NCBI GenBank assembly: GCA_965247815.1
Contig: CBDFHW010000009.1
Location: 1-64,000, forward strand
Direction: 5' to 3'
DNA length: 64,000 nt
Source: CBDAQA01 sp965247815
GTDB lineage: Bacteria; Planctomycetota; Phycisphaerae; Tepidisphaerales; Tepidisphaeraceae
How positions within the stretch are numbered: the stretch's first letter is position 1; each line of letters starts with the position of its first letter. The notes beneath the pieces are model-generated. The model had not been told where the DNA came from. It ran no database searches and was given only the letters and a program-made list of their open reading frames with translations. The translations under genes and the position numbers were made by a program. Positions 8,791-15,998 of this stretch are shown here, in pieces.

Positions 8791-9823
8791 AGTCGATAAA
8801 CATCGCGTCGCCATAGCTGAAGAATCGGTACTTGTTCTCAATCGCGGTTTGGTAAATCCGGCGTTGCTCGTCGAGCCCCACCATTGCTGCGACCAGCGCC
8901 ACCAGCGTGCTCCGCGGGAGGTGAAAATTCGTCAGCATCGCCCCGACGCGTTTCCACTGATAAGGCGGATAGATGAAGATCGAAGTCTCCCCCGTCGACG
9001 GTTCCCACGGCCGATCCGGATAACTCTCCAGCACCCGCGTCGCTGTCGTTCCCACGGCCACGATACGTCGACCTTCGGCCTTTGCCGCATTCAGCTTCTT
9101 CGCCGCGTCCGCACCGACCTCGTACCGCTCGGCGTGCATGTCGTGCGTCTGCAATGTGTCGGCTGTCACAGGCTTGAACGTCCCCATCCCCACGTGCAAC
9201 GTGACGTGCGTCCTTTCGATCCCGCGAGAATCGAGCTCGGCGAGCAAGGCGTCGGTAAAATGCAGGCCGGCCGTCGGGGCGGCGACTGAACCGGACGCCT
9301 TTGCGTACACCGTCTGATAGTGTTCGCGGTCGAAATCATCCCGATCGTCGACGCCTTTGTTCCGCCTGATGTATGGCGGCAGCGGCATTCGGCCGAGTCG
9401 ATTCAGCACCGCGATCGCGGGCTCCTCGGTTCGTACCTCGATCTCGTACTCTCCGCCTTCGAACGCGCCGGCGGGCAACACACGCAGTTGTGGCTCGCGA
9501 TCGAAGTGCAAAGGTCCGGTATATTTGCCGAGGTTTCGAAGCATCACGCGCCAACGGCCGACTCCGGCTTCGGACAGGAAAAGCCCCTCGACCTGCCCGC
9601 CCGTTTCTTTTCGTAGCATGAACCGCGCGGGGATCACGCGGGCGTCGTTGAACACCAGCAGGTCGTCGGGCCGAAGGAGGCCGGGCAGGTCCGAGAATGT
9701 CCGATGTGCCAGACTCCGGTCAAGCTTTTTGTAATGCATCAAGCGCGACGCCGCCCGGTCACCCGATGGCACCTGCGCGATCAACTCGGATGGTAAGTCA
9801 AAATTCAATTCGTCCGTCCGCAT
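8789..9823 (-). CDS. queA: tRNA preQ1(34) S-adenosylmethionine ribosyltransferase-isomerase (QueA)
   Basis: QueA transfers and rearranges the ribose of S-adenosylmethionine onto preQ1 at the wobble base of GUN-anticodon tRNAs, giving epoxyqueuosine. The 344-residue length is standard. Family markers are visible: the N terminus FDLPSELIAQVPSGDRAASRLM, FSDLPGLLRPDDLLVFNDARVIPAR, then SVAAPTAGLHFT and the C-terminal LPRSTLVALVAAMVG. No tgt, queG or other queuosine gene is adjacent, so it acts as an isolated housekeeping gene. It starts with ATG and converges on nuoB. Confidence 0.97.
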   Translation of the reverse strand: MRTDELNFDLPSELIAQVPSGDRAASRLMHYKKLDRSLAHRTFSDLPGLLRPDDLLVFNDARVIPARFMLRKETGGQVEGLFLSEAGVGRWRVMLRNLGKYTGPLHFDREPQLRVLPAGAFEGGEYEIEVRTEEPAIAVLNRLGRMPLPPYIRRNKGVDDRDDFDREHYQTVYAKASGSVAAPTAGLHFTDALLAELDSRGIERTHVTLHVGMGTFKPVTADTLQTHDMHAERYEVGADAAKKLNAAKAEGRRIVAVGTTATRVLESYPDRPWEPSTGETSIFIYPPYQWKRVGAMLTNFHLPRSTLVALVAAMVGLDEQRRIYQTAIENKYRFFSYGDAMFID

Positions 9824-9863
9824 CGAGATTATTGGACGATCCCGGATCGCACGCGTCTAGCCC

Positions 9864-9883
9864 GGGCAACACGCGTGTTGCCC
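9864..9883. repeat. Perfect 20-bp palindrome upstream of queA
   Basis: GGGCAACACGCGTGTTGCCC is a perfect inverted repeat about 40 bp upstream of the queA start and 140 bp upstream of the rightward small gene. There is no adjacent T run on either strand, so it is more like a dimeric operator or a DNA cruciform than a terminator. Confidence 0.45.
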
Positions 9884-10025
9884 CGAAGCATCATCCGGCA
9901 TAACCGGACTTTTGCTGCGCGGCGGCCATTTCTCGAAAATTTTCTGATTCGCCGGTTTTTTACTGAATTGGCACCCTCGCGTCCGCCGATACCCGGCCCC
10001 GCCCACGGTTTGCTTTACCCCTGGC

Positions 10026-10478
10026 GTGGGCGCATTACAGGACAACGTCTCGCTGCTCGTCGCCGGGTTGGACCTGGCGCTGGTGCAATCAGTGCTGTCC
10101 GCGATTCGGACGGCCGACCTGTCCCGGGTTCCGCTTTCCCCGAATACGCCCGCGGCCACAACGCTCGACACCAACCGGCCCGCGACGACCGTCGCCCGGG
10201 ATGCCCGGGGCCTGCGATATTGCGACCAGCCCGCGGCCACGTTTCACCCGGCAGCCGCGCACCGCGATCATCCGAAACTTCGCGAGCTTTTGCCCTACGT
10301 CTGTATCCGGCCGGTCGAACCGGTTCGGCACGAGTCGACGATTCAACCGCCGTGGAAAGTGTTGCCGTGGCCGGAGAAAATTCACCGCCACTCGGTTCGT
10401 TGCCATCAGCCGGTAAAGATCCTTCCCAACCGGGTCGATGTAACAGTAGCCGGTCGGACGCTCGATCTTTTTGTCTGA
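10026..10478 (+). CDS. Hypothetical protein, 150 aa
   Basis: I do not recognise this protein. The reading frame has strong G/C preference in third codon positions, unlike the overlapping frames, so it looks genuinely coding. It starts with GTG and has no evident ribosome site. The N-terminal ~30 residues (GALQDNVSLLVAGLDLALVQ) look helical. The middle is rich in Pro, Thr and Arg, and the C-terminal part has a Trp/Pro block (QPPWKVLPWPEKI) ending in VDVTVAGRTLDLFV. There is no signal peptide or membrane helix. It is followed 17 bases later by another small gene in a different frame, which may be its partner. Confidence 0.5.
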   Translation: MGALQDNVSLLVAGLDLALVQSVLSAIRTADLSRVPLSPNTPAATTLDTNRPATTVARDARGLRYCDQPAATFHPAAAHRDHPKLRELLPYVCIRPVEPVRHESTIQPPWKVLPWPEKIHRHSVRCHQPVKILPNRVDVTVAGRTLDLFV

Positions 10479-10495
10479 AATTTAAGTCCGAATGG

Positions 10496-10759
10496 GTGCC
10501 TCAGAAGTCGGCCAAAAAGGTGCCGGCAGCGGAGCAAATCGTGCTGGCTCACAACGACATCAATGAGTTGCTATGCCTGCTCGCCGGCTGGGACCGCGCG
10601 ACTCTGGTCAGCCACCTCGCATCTTATCCCAGCAGCTTCCCGGTCGATTTCTCGCACGAGTTTCTCGCCGAGCAATCGGTCGACCGTCTTCGGCACGTGC
10701 TCTTCGCGCTGTGTATTCAAAACAGCCGAATGCCCGATGTCGCCATGATCGCCGCCTAG
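10496..10759 (+). CDS. Hypothetical protein, 87 aa
   Basis: This small protein is not recognised. It starts at GTG and shows high third-position G/C through to a TAG stop. The N terminus is basic (PQKSAKKVPAAEQ). The rest looks like an all-helical globular fold (NDINELLCLLAGWDRATLVSHL, then DRLRHVLFALCIQNSRMPD). No catalytic motif, signal peptide or membrane segment is visible. A longer in-frame extension exists upstream, but that stretch is out of frame with the better coding signal of the neighbouring gene, so I use the internal GTG. Possibly co-transcribed with the 150-aa gene. Confidence 0.5.
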   Translation: MPQKSAKKVPAAEQIVLAHNDINELLCLLAGWDRATLVSHLASYPSSFPVDFSHEFLAEQSVDRLRHVLFALCIQNSRMPDVAMIAA

Positions 10760-10855
10760 TCAAAATCCTCACGCACGTCTTTCCGATTGACAACGCCGGG
10801 GCCCGGTGTGAAAACCAAAACGTCCCTGCGGTCGTTGTTTTTTCGGAGAAGTTCG

Positions 10856-11426
10856 ATGCGTGTAATAACCCGCGATTGTTTTTCTTTCGATCCTCGTCCT
10901 CATTCTGACCGCCCGTCCGGCGATCGCCGCCGACCCGGACCTTGATGCCTTTTTACTCAACGGGGGGTACACAGAAGACATCAAAAAGATCGGCATCACC
11001 TTTCTGGCGACGCAGTATTCGAGCGAGCCGAAAAACGTCAGCCGAAATTTCCAGCAGAACTACTGGGCCACGAGCCCCGACGCACGCCTCACCCCCGAAC
11101 AGTTGGAAAGTTAGAAAAAAGCGTTACGGCTTTCCGTCGACAATGCGGTCGGCGTTGTTAAAGATTTCGCGCCCGATGATCTGACTCTGGTCGGTGTTGT
11201 CCGTCTCGGGGTCTGGAAGTGCATGGACTGGTATTAGCTTGCGGTGACGGCCAAAGGCCCGCTGCTGATCCGGGTTTCAGTCGAGTACAAGGACCGGCCG
11301 CGGATCATGCAGTTCGAACTGATCCGCGACTGGGACAAGGTCAAAGCTACGATCGAAAAGATCCAGCTGAAGCCGAACGAGAAGTTGATGACGATCACAT
11401 TTAAGCCGAGTGATAAGAAGGAATGA
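10856..11426 (+). pseudogene. Decayed exported-protein gene with one frameshift and two TAG stops
   Basis: Read in one frame from ~10869, the sequence gives a signal peptide (FLSILVLILTARPAIAADPD) and ~180 residues of clean protein (NGGYTEDIKKIGITFLATQY ... PLLIRVSVEYKDRPRIMQFE). Two in-frame amber codons interrupt it, at 11112-11114 and 11235-11237. The only plausible ATG (MRVIT) is in another frame and joins the signal peptide if one C of a CCC run near 10870 is dropped. Downstream of each stop the frame stays coding to a TGA after SDKKE. Three lesions in a short gene make a pseudogene the simplest reading. I do not recognise the ancestral family. Confidence 0.7.
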
Positions 11427-11443
11427 AATCCAGGCAACGCCGG

Positions 11444-12418
11444 CTATGACCGCGGGTGAAACTTGCCGTGGATCGCCTTCAGCCGGGTCTGGTCGACGTG
11501 GGTATAGATCTGCGTGGTGGTTACATCGGCATGCCCGAGCAGTTCCTGGACGACCCGAAGGTCCGCCCCCCCGCCGAGCAGGTGGGTCGCGAAGCAATGC
11601 CGAAGCACGTGCGGGCCGGTCGTCTTCAGGATGCCGCTATGCCGGGCGTGTTTCTCGACCAGTATCCAAAGGCCCACGCGGTCGAGCGGTTTTCCGGATC
11701 GGGATAAGAACAGCGTATCGCCGTGCCGCTTATCGAGCTTGGGCCGGCAGTCGGTCAGGTATCGCGTGATCGCCTCGCCGGCGGCGCGTCCGAACGGCAC
11801 GATCCGCTCCTTCATTCCCTTTCCGAGCACCCGGACGCACATCACCTGACGGTTGGTATCGCTGAGTTTTAAATCGCAAAGCTCGCTCGCCCGCAGGCCG
11901 CTGGCATATAGCAGTTCGAGGATGGCGACGTCGCGGGCGAACAGGAAAGACTTTGGGTCCGGTGTGCTGATCAGCTGCGCGACCTGTGCTTTGCTCAAAA
12001 TCTTGGGCAAGTCCTGTTGTGGTTTGGGCCGCTCGAGTTGGGCAAGCACCGCGGTCGTGTCGGTGCCCTGCAGGATCAGGAACCGCAGGAAGACCCGGAT
12101 TGCCGCGAGCCGGCGAGCGATCGTCTTGGTCGATTGCCCTTTTCGAGATTGGTCTTGAAGGTAAAACCGAAAGGCGTCGGCGTCCGCGGTCGTCAGCGAT
12201 TTGCCCTGCGATCGAAGGTGCCGGTCGAGGTCTTCAAGATCCCGGCGGTAGGCGTGCAGGGTGTTCTCGGCAAGCCCGCGCTCGTGGGCCAGATTCAGCA
12301 GAAGCCCCCGCACCTCGGGCGACGCGCAGCTGGTGTCGGTGGGAACCGTCTTGCGGGGTTCACGCAACCGTCGCGTGCTCGGACCTGACCCGGACTTGGA
12401 CGTAGGAGACATTGACAT
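11444..12418 (-). CDS. xerD: Tyrosine recombinase XerC/XerD
   Basis: A site-specific recombinase that resolves chromosome dimers at dif. The 324-residue product has an N-terminal SAM-like core-binding domain (LAHERGLAENTLHAYRRDLE) and the catalytic domain with R176 in GLRASEL, Lys in GKGMKERIVPFG, HVLRHCFATH, GHADVTTTQ and the nucleophile Y305 in QIYTHVD. Length and synteny with no phage genes favour housekeeping XerC/D over an integrase. The ATG at the right end has a CGGAG ribosome site about 8 bases upstream. A longer frame upstream overlaps another gene. The start region overlaps the preceding small Cys-rich gene by 59 bp, suggesting translational coupling. Confidence 0.93.
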   Translation of the reverse strand: MSMSPTSKSGSGPSTRRLREPRKTVPTDTSCASPEVRGLLLNLAHERGLAENTLHAYRRDLEDLDRHLRSQGKSLTTADADAFRFYLQDQSRKGQSTKTIARRLAAIRVFLRFLILQGTDTTAVLAQLERPKPQQDLPKILSKAQVAQLISTPDPKSFLFARDVAILELLYASGLRASELCDLKLSDTNRQVMCVRVLGKGMKERIVPFGRAAGEAITRYLTDCRPKLDKRHGDTLFLSRSGKPLDRVGLWILVEKHARHSGILKTTGPHVLRHCFATHLLGGGADLRVVQELLGHADVTTTQIYTHVDQTRLKAIHGKFHPRS

Positions 12419-12680
12419 GCACCGGCTCCGGGCGGACGGACCTGGACATCGTCGCGTAAACCGTCGTCGCAGTGAAGTTCCCGTGCGCCATCGGTTCGCC
12501 GGCCGCCCCGGAATCGGGACGATGCCGTCGCTCGTCGAGAATCTCGCCGTACGTCGAGCACGCTTTGTATTCACCAAAGCAGTGATCGAACGCGCTGCCG
12601 AGTTTATCGAGACTGAAATGATTCGAACAACGGGAATCCGCCCGGTTCAAAAATGGACAATGCGGTACACGATCCGACAT
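12360..12680 (-). CDS. Small Cys-rich conserved protein overlapping xerD
   Basis: A 106-residue protein upstream of and overlapping the recombinase gene in another frame. The first half is distinctive: CPFLNRADSRCSNHFSLDKL followed by AFDHCFGEYKAC, four regularly placed cysteines that could bind zinc or an iron-sulfur cluster. From memory, short proteins with this CPFLNR...C...HFSL...C..YKAC pattern recur in Phycisphaerae, but I cannot name a family. The C-terminal half is low in features (HVNVSYVQVRVRSEH). It starts with ATG. Overlap with xerD suggests joint expression; the function is unknown. Confidence 0.65.
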   Translation of the reverse strand: MSDRVPHCPFLNRADSRCSNHFSLDKLGSAFDHCFGEYKACSTYGEILDERRHRPDSGAAGEPMAHGNFTATTVYATMSRSVRPEPVHVNVSYVQVRVRSEHATVA

Positions 12681-13301
12681 AACCGACCTCCGTGTCGAAT
12701 AAGCTCCGATAACTTATCGGCACGGGGTTCGGCGAAACGTTAATGCTAGACTGGTCTTCGAGTCTGCTCGACTTGATGCATGTTAAGCCACTGTTGATAC
12801 GCTTTCTGTTTGATTGTCCCGCCGTTGACATTTCCGGCCGGCGGGTGTTCACCCGCGGCTCCGTCTGGAATGGCGTGAGACCAATTAGAAACCAATTCCA
12901 GTTAATGCCGCGTGTCATGCGAGACCTTGATAGCCCCGCCCCGGCAGGTCGGGGATCGACCGGTCGGTCGCGCAACTCCACGTTCGATCCGTGGCCTTCC
13001 GGCCTCGGCTGTTAACGGGTGTCTCCGAATGACTTCCGCGCATTTCATGTGGACGCGAAAGACACGATAAGTCGCCGAGCAGCGTCCCTGCTTATTGATT
13101 TCGTCCGGATCTGTCGCACGGCTGCCGGCTGATTATCTTCTCCGCGGCTCTGCGCCTCCGCGGTGAGCCATTTGTCTGGATTCACACCTGCGCGAGAATC
13201 AAACGGAAACCGTTTGAAACAGTTCTTACAATTGAAACTCGGCCGGCGTAGGCCTGTAGCGGTGGAATGTGAAGACGCAGACGCTTTCCCTGAACCGGCA
13301 C
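12681..13301. other. 620-bp intergenic region
   Basis: No convincing gene lies here. A rightward 90-codon open frame (12743-13015) lacks family resemblance, a ribosome site and coding bias. The region holds GC-rich short inverted repeats around 12940-12975 and the CTCCGCGG direct repeat described separately. It separates two leftward genes (the surface protein, then the Cys-rich protein). Confidence 0.5.
13140..13163. repeat. CTCCGCGG direct repeat of a dispersed intergenic type
   Basis: CTCCGCGG occurs twice around CTCTGCGC. The wording resembles an intergenic element (ctccgcg..ctctgcgcctc..cggtg) that I recall from many planctomycete and verrucomicrobial genomes. Only one copy is in this window, so the dispersed nature is from memory, not shown here. 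Confidence 0.35.
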
Positions 13302-15209
13302 TTACCCGGTGATATTCAGCAGTCCGATCGAAAGCGTCGTGCTCTGCCTGGTTGAATCAGTCACCTTCGTCACGATTTGGTACTGACCGACCGGAATCGC
13401 TGGGATCACGGCAGAGCTGACGGTCACCTTTGCCGACTTTCCGACCCGGATTTTGAGCGGCTTATCGAAGCCGGCGATCCGAATCGAACTGCCGTCGATG
13501 ACGCCATTAGAGGTCGCGTACATCGCAATGGTCGTCAGCCCGGCAGTGGTACTGTTACCGTTGTTGGTCAAGCCGAGCGTCGCGAAGATTTTCGACCGCG
13601 CGCCGGCCGGCACAGGCGCTTTCGGCAGGCCAGAGTTCATCAAAGTCTGCGACAGCGCGTAGAACGGGGCGGCGGCAATAACCGCCTGCCCGGCGGTCGA
13701 GTCGATGAACTTCGCCGCGGGGTCATTCACGCGAGCGAACAAGGTGTATTCGCCGACCGGCAGGGTGTCGGTCCCGATCTTCAACCGAACCTTTGCGGTG
13801 GTCGAGCCACCGACTTTCAGATTCAGCGACTTGTTGGTTTGGCCCAGGAGGATCGCCCCGGTGCCGATGTTGCCGGTCATGCTGGCGTAGATGGCAACCG
13901 TGCTCTTGCCCTTCACCACCGCGGCCGACGCGTTCGCGATCGAGACCGTCACCACCCCCCGTACGACGACGCCGGCGACGATGTTTTCCGGCAGGGTCGA
14001 TTCGACAACGTTTGGCACCACCGTCGGGGCATCATTGATTAAGACTGTCACCGGGGTGGACGTACTACTGGCGTAAGTTCCGTCACCGCCGTACACGGCA
14101 ACGATGGCGTTCGAGCCGGCCGCTAGTGTTGAAATGGAAACCGACGCGGTGCCGTCGTTTCCAACAACAACCGACCCGACGGAGGTCCCGTTCTGGGTGA
14201 ACTTAACTGTGCCGGTCGGGACCACGCCCGGCGTGGCGGCGGTGACGGTCGCCGTAAGAATGACCGCCGATCCGGCGGTCGCGGTCGTCGGCGATGCGGT
14301 GATGCCAGTCGTGGTTGCCACCGTGTCGGTCGGCGGCGCGATCGTCTCGGTCAGTCCGGCCGAACTGCTTGCGCTAAACGTTCCGTCGCCGGAATAGGTC
14401 GCGGTAATGTGGTCGGTCCCGATCGGCAGCGAAGAAGTCGTGAACGTGGCCGTGCCATTCCCGTCAATGGTGCCCGTGCCGAACGAAGTTCCGTCGCGTG
14501 CGAAATTGATCGTTCCGGTGGGCGTGGTGCCGGGGGTTGCGGGCGTGACTGTTGCCGTAAGCGTGATCGGCGCGCCTGCTGTGGCGTTCGCGGTGGAAGT
14601 AGCCAGCGTAGTAGTGGTCGCTGTTTTAGAAGCCGCGGGCGAGGCAACGATGAACTGGAAGCCGGCGTCGGAGAAAGGCCCCGCGCTGTAAACAAAAGAC
14701 GTCAGCACGGGCGTCGTCGGGTGTGTCGGGGCGTTGCCGGCCAAAGTCGTCGGGCTTTCAGTCGTCGTAAAACTGAAGCCGCTGAGGCTGCAGCCGGCGG
14801 CGATCGGGTGTGATGTTGCAACCCATTCGATTGCGGTGCCGTCGGTAGAGTTGTCCAGTCCGGTTAGCGAATTCGACCAGCCGGTCGGGCTCGCAGTCGT
14901 AGACGGAACCGATGAGAGAAAGTCTTCGCCCGGCACCCACGCGAACCAGAAGGTTCCGACGTTCGTCGTTCCGGTGTTCGCGACAGAAATATCGTACTGG
15001 TAAACAGGAGCCGCCTGTGTCCCGGTCGTCGACACCAGCGACAGCTGCGCGGTAGCCGAAACGCTCATCAAGGTGCGCGATTCCAGAAAGTCGATCGCGC
15101 AATGACTGGCCGTCGCGCTCGCGATTTTTCGCGTGGTTTTACGCCGGCCTTTGTTTTCGAAACGGTGATTTGGGTTTTCGATATAAAAGATGGCAGTTCC
15201 TTTCGGCAA
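13302..15209 (-). CDS. Exported surface protein with Ig-like repeats and LESRTLMS motif
   Basis: A 635-residue, Thr/Ser/Ala-rich extracellular protein. The N terminus is basic with no ordinary signal peptide but carries FLESRTLMS at 41-49, a version of the LExRxLL-type motif found at the start of many large planctomycete surface proteins. Residues ~50-190 form one beta domain. Two near-duplicate Ig-like repeats of the Big_3_5 kind follow (~195-290 and ~295-395; each has ATVT.ATPG..PTGT..F...GTS.G, ending in ATYSGDGTF or AVYGGDGTY). The C-terminal ~230 residues contain two related beta domains with LPVGEYTL and IPVGQYQI. The role is likely adhesion or cell-surface scaffolding. Confidence 0.85.
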   Translation of the reverse strand: MPKGTAIFYIENPNHRFENKGRRKTTRKIASATASHCAIDFLESRTLMSVSATAQLSLVSTTGTQAAPVYQYDISVANTGTTNVGTFWFAWVPGEDFLSSVPSTTASPTGWSNSLTGLDNSTDGTAIEWVATSHPIAAGCSLSGFSFTTTESPTTLAGNAPTHPTTPVLTSFVYSAGPFSDAGFQFIVASPAASKTATTTTLATSTANATAGAPITLTATVTPATPGTTPTGTINFARDGTSFGTGTIDGNGTATFTTSSLPIGTDHITATYSGDGTFSASSSAGLTETIAPPTDTVATTTGITASPTTATAGSAVILTATVTAATPGVVPTGTVKFTQNGTSVGSVVVGNDGTASVSISTLAAGSNAIVAVYGGDGTYASSTSTPVTVLINDAPTVVPNVVESTLPENIVAGVVVRGVVTVSIANASAAVVKGKSTVAIYASMTGNIGTGAILLGQTNKSLNLKVGGSTTAKVRLKIGTDTLPVGEYTLFARVNDPAAKFIDSTAGQAVIAAAPFYALSQTLMNSGLPKAPVPAGARSKIFATLGLTNNGNSTTAGLTTIAMYATSNGVIDGSSIRIAGFDKPLKIRVGKSAKVTVSSAVIPAIPVGQYQIVTKVTDSTRQSTTLSIGLLNITG

Positions 15210-15431
15210 AGATTACCGATTAGTACAAAGAAACCGATCGCACGGTGTAAGCCTGCAAGGTTTGCAGCATCTCGACAGCCCGCCGGCAGCCTGTGCAGAA
15301 TGGCGACCACTTCGTAGCGCCGGGCAATTTTATCGCAGTCGGATAACACCGAGTTTCTTCAAGAGTAAATTGATATGGCGACACGCATCAAGACAGACAA
15401 CGAGCGATCTCAGCGCCGAGGGCACCGTCCT

Positions 15432-15950
15432 ATGCGGATTCTAAACAAATCAAAACTGTGGATCTTGCAGGTGGCTTTGATAATTGCTGCGTTGCCGACC
15501 TTGCTCAACGCGGGGTTTAAGGAAGGTGACCGCCTGCCCGACCTTACCACGTTTAAATTGGAAGGGACTTTACCCAAAGACGTGAAGGGAAAAGTCGTGC
15601 TGCTGGATTTCTGGGCGTCGTGGTGTGAACCGTGCAAAAAATCCTTCCCGGCCATGGAGGAGCTTCGCAGACAGTACGGAGACCAGGGACTCACGATCAT
15701 CGCGGTCAGTGTCGATGAGAAGCAAGCCGACATGGACCAATTTTTAGAGTCCGTCAAAGTTACGTTTTCAACGCTGAGGGACGCGAACCAGAAGCTCGTC
15801 GGCGAGGCCGACGTCCCGACAATGCCCACCTCTTTCCTCGTAGATCGGTCGGGAAGCATTCGCTTTATTCACAAGGGATTCACCGGGGACGAAACGGTAA
15901 AGCAGTACAAAAGCGAAATTGAACAACTACTCAAGGAAGCGAAACCGTGA
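15432..15950 (+). CDS. TlpA-family thiol-disulfide oxidoreductase
   Basis: A periplasmic thioredoxin-like reductase of 172 residues. The signal peptide MRILNKSKLWILQVALII runs to ~27. The redox motif is WCEPC (C65, C68) within LLDFWASWCEPCKKSFPAME, and the cis-proline loop is DVPTMPTSFL. It would keep exported thiols reduced, for example for cytochrome maturation, though no such partner is nearby. An ATG 57 bases upstream would put a charged tail before the signal peptide. The internal ATG has GAGGG 9 bases upstream and gives a normal signal peptide, so I chose it. Confidence 0.9.
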   Translation: MRILNKSKLWILQVALIIAALPTLLNAGFKEGDRLPDLTTFKLEGTLPKDVKGKVVLLDFWASWCEPCKKSFPAMEELRRQYGDQGLTIIAVSVDEKQADMDQFLESVKVTFSTLRDANQKLVGEADVPTMPTSFLVDRSGSIRFIHKGFTGDETVKQYKSEIEQLLKEAKP

Positions 15951-15998
15951 ACTCTGCCGACTGCGAGGCGACGCGGGGTTGAAGAACTATTGCATTCG

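Noticed and set aside
11112..11237. Two TAG codons as amber recoding or pyrrolysine
   Set aside because: The same gene also carries a frameshift in its signal peptide, and no suppressor tRNA or pyl gene is visible; decay is simpler.
11444..12418. Recombinase as integrase of a mobile island
   Set aside because: Length and motifs fit housekeeping XerC/D; no att repeats, tRNA or cargo genes were found next to it.
12743..13015. Rightward 90-codon frame in the 620-bp gap
   Set aside because: No ribosome site, no coding bias, and the sequence runs through inverted repeats.
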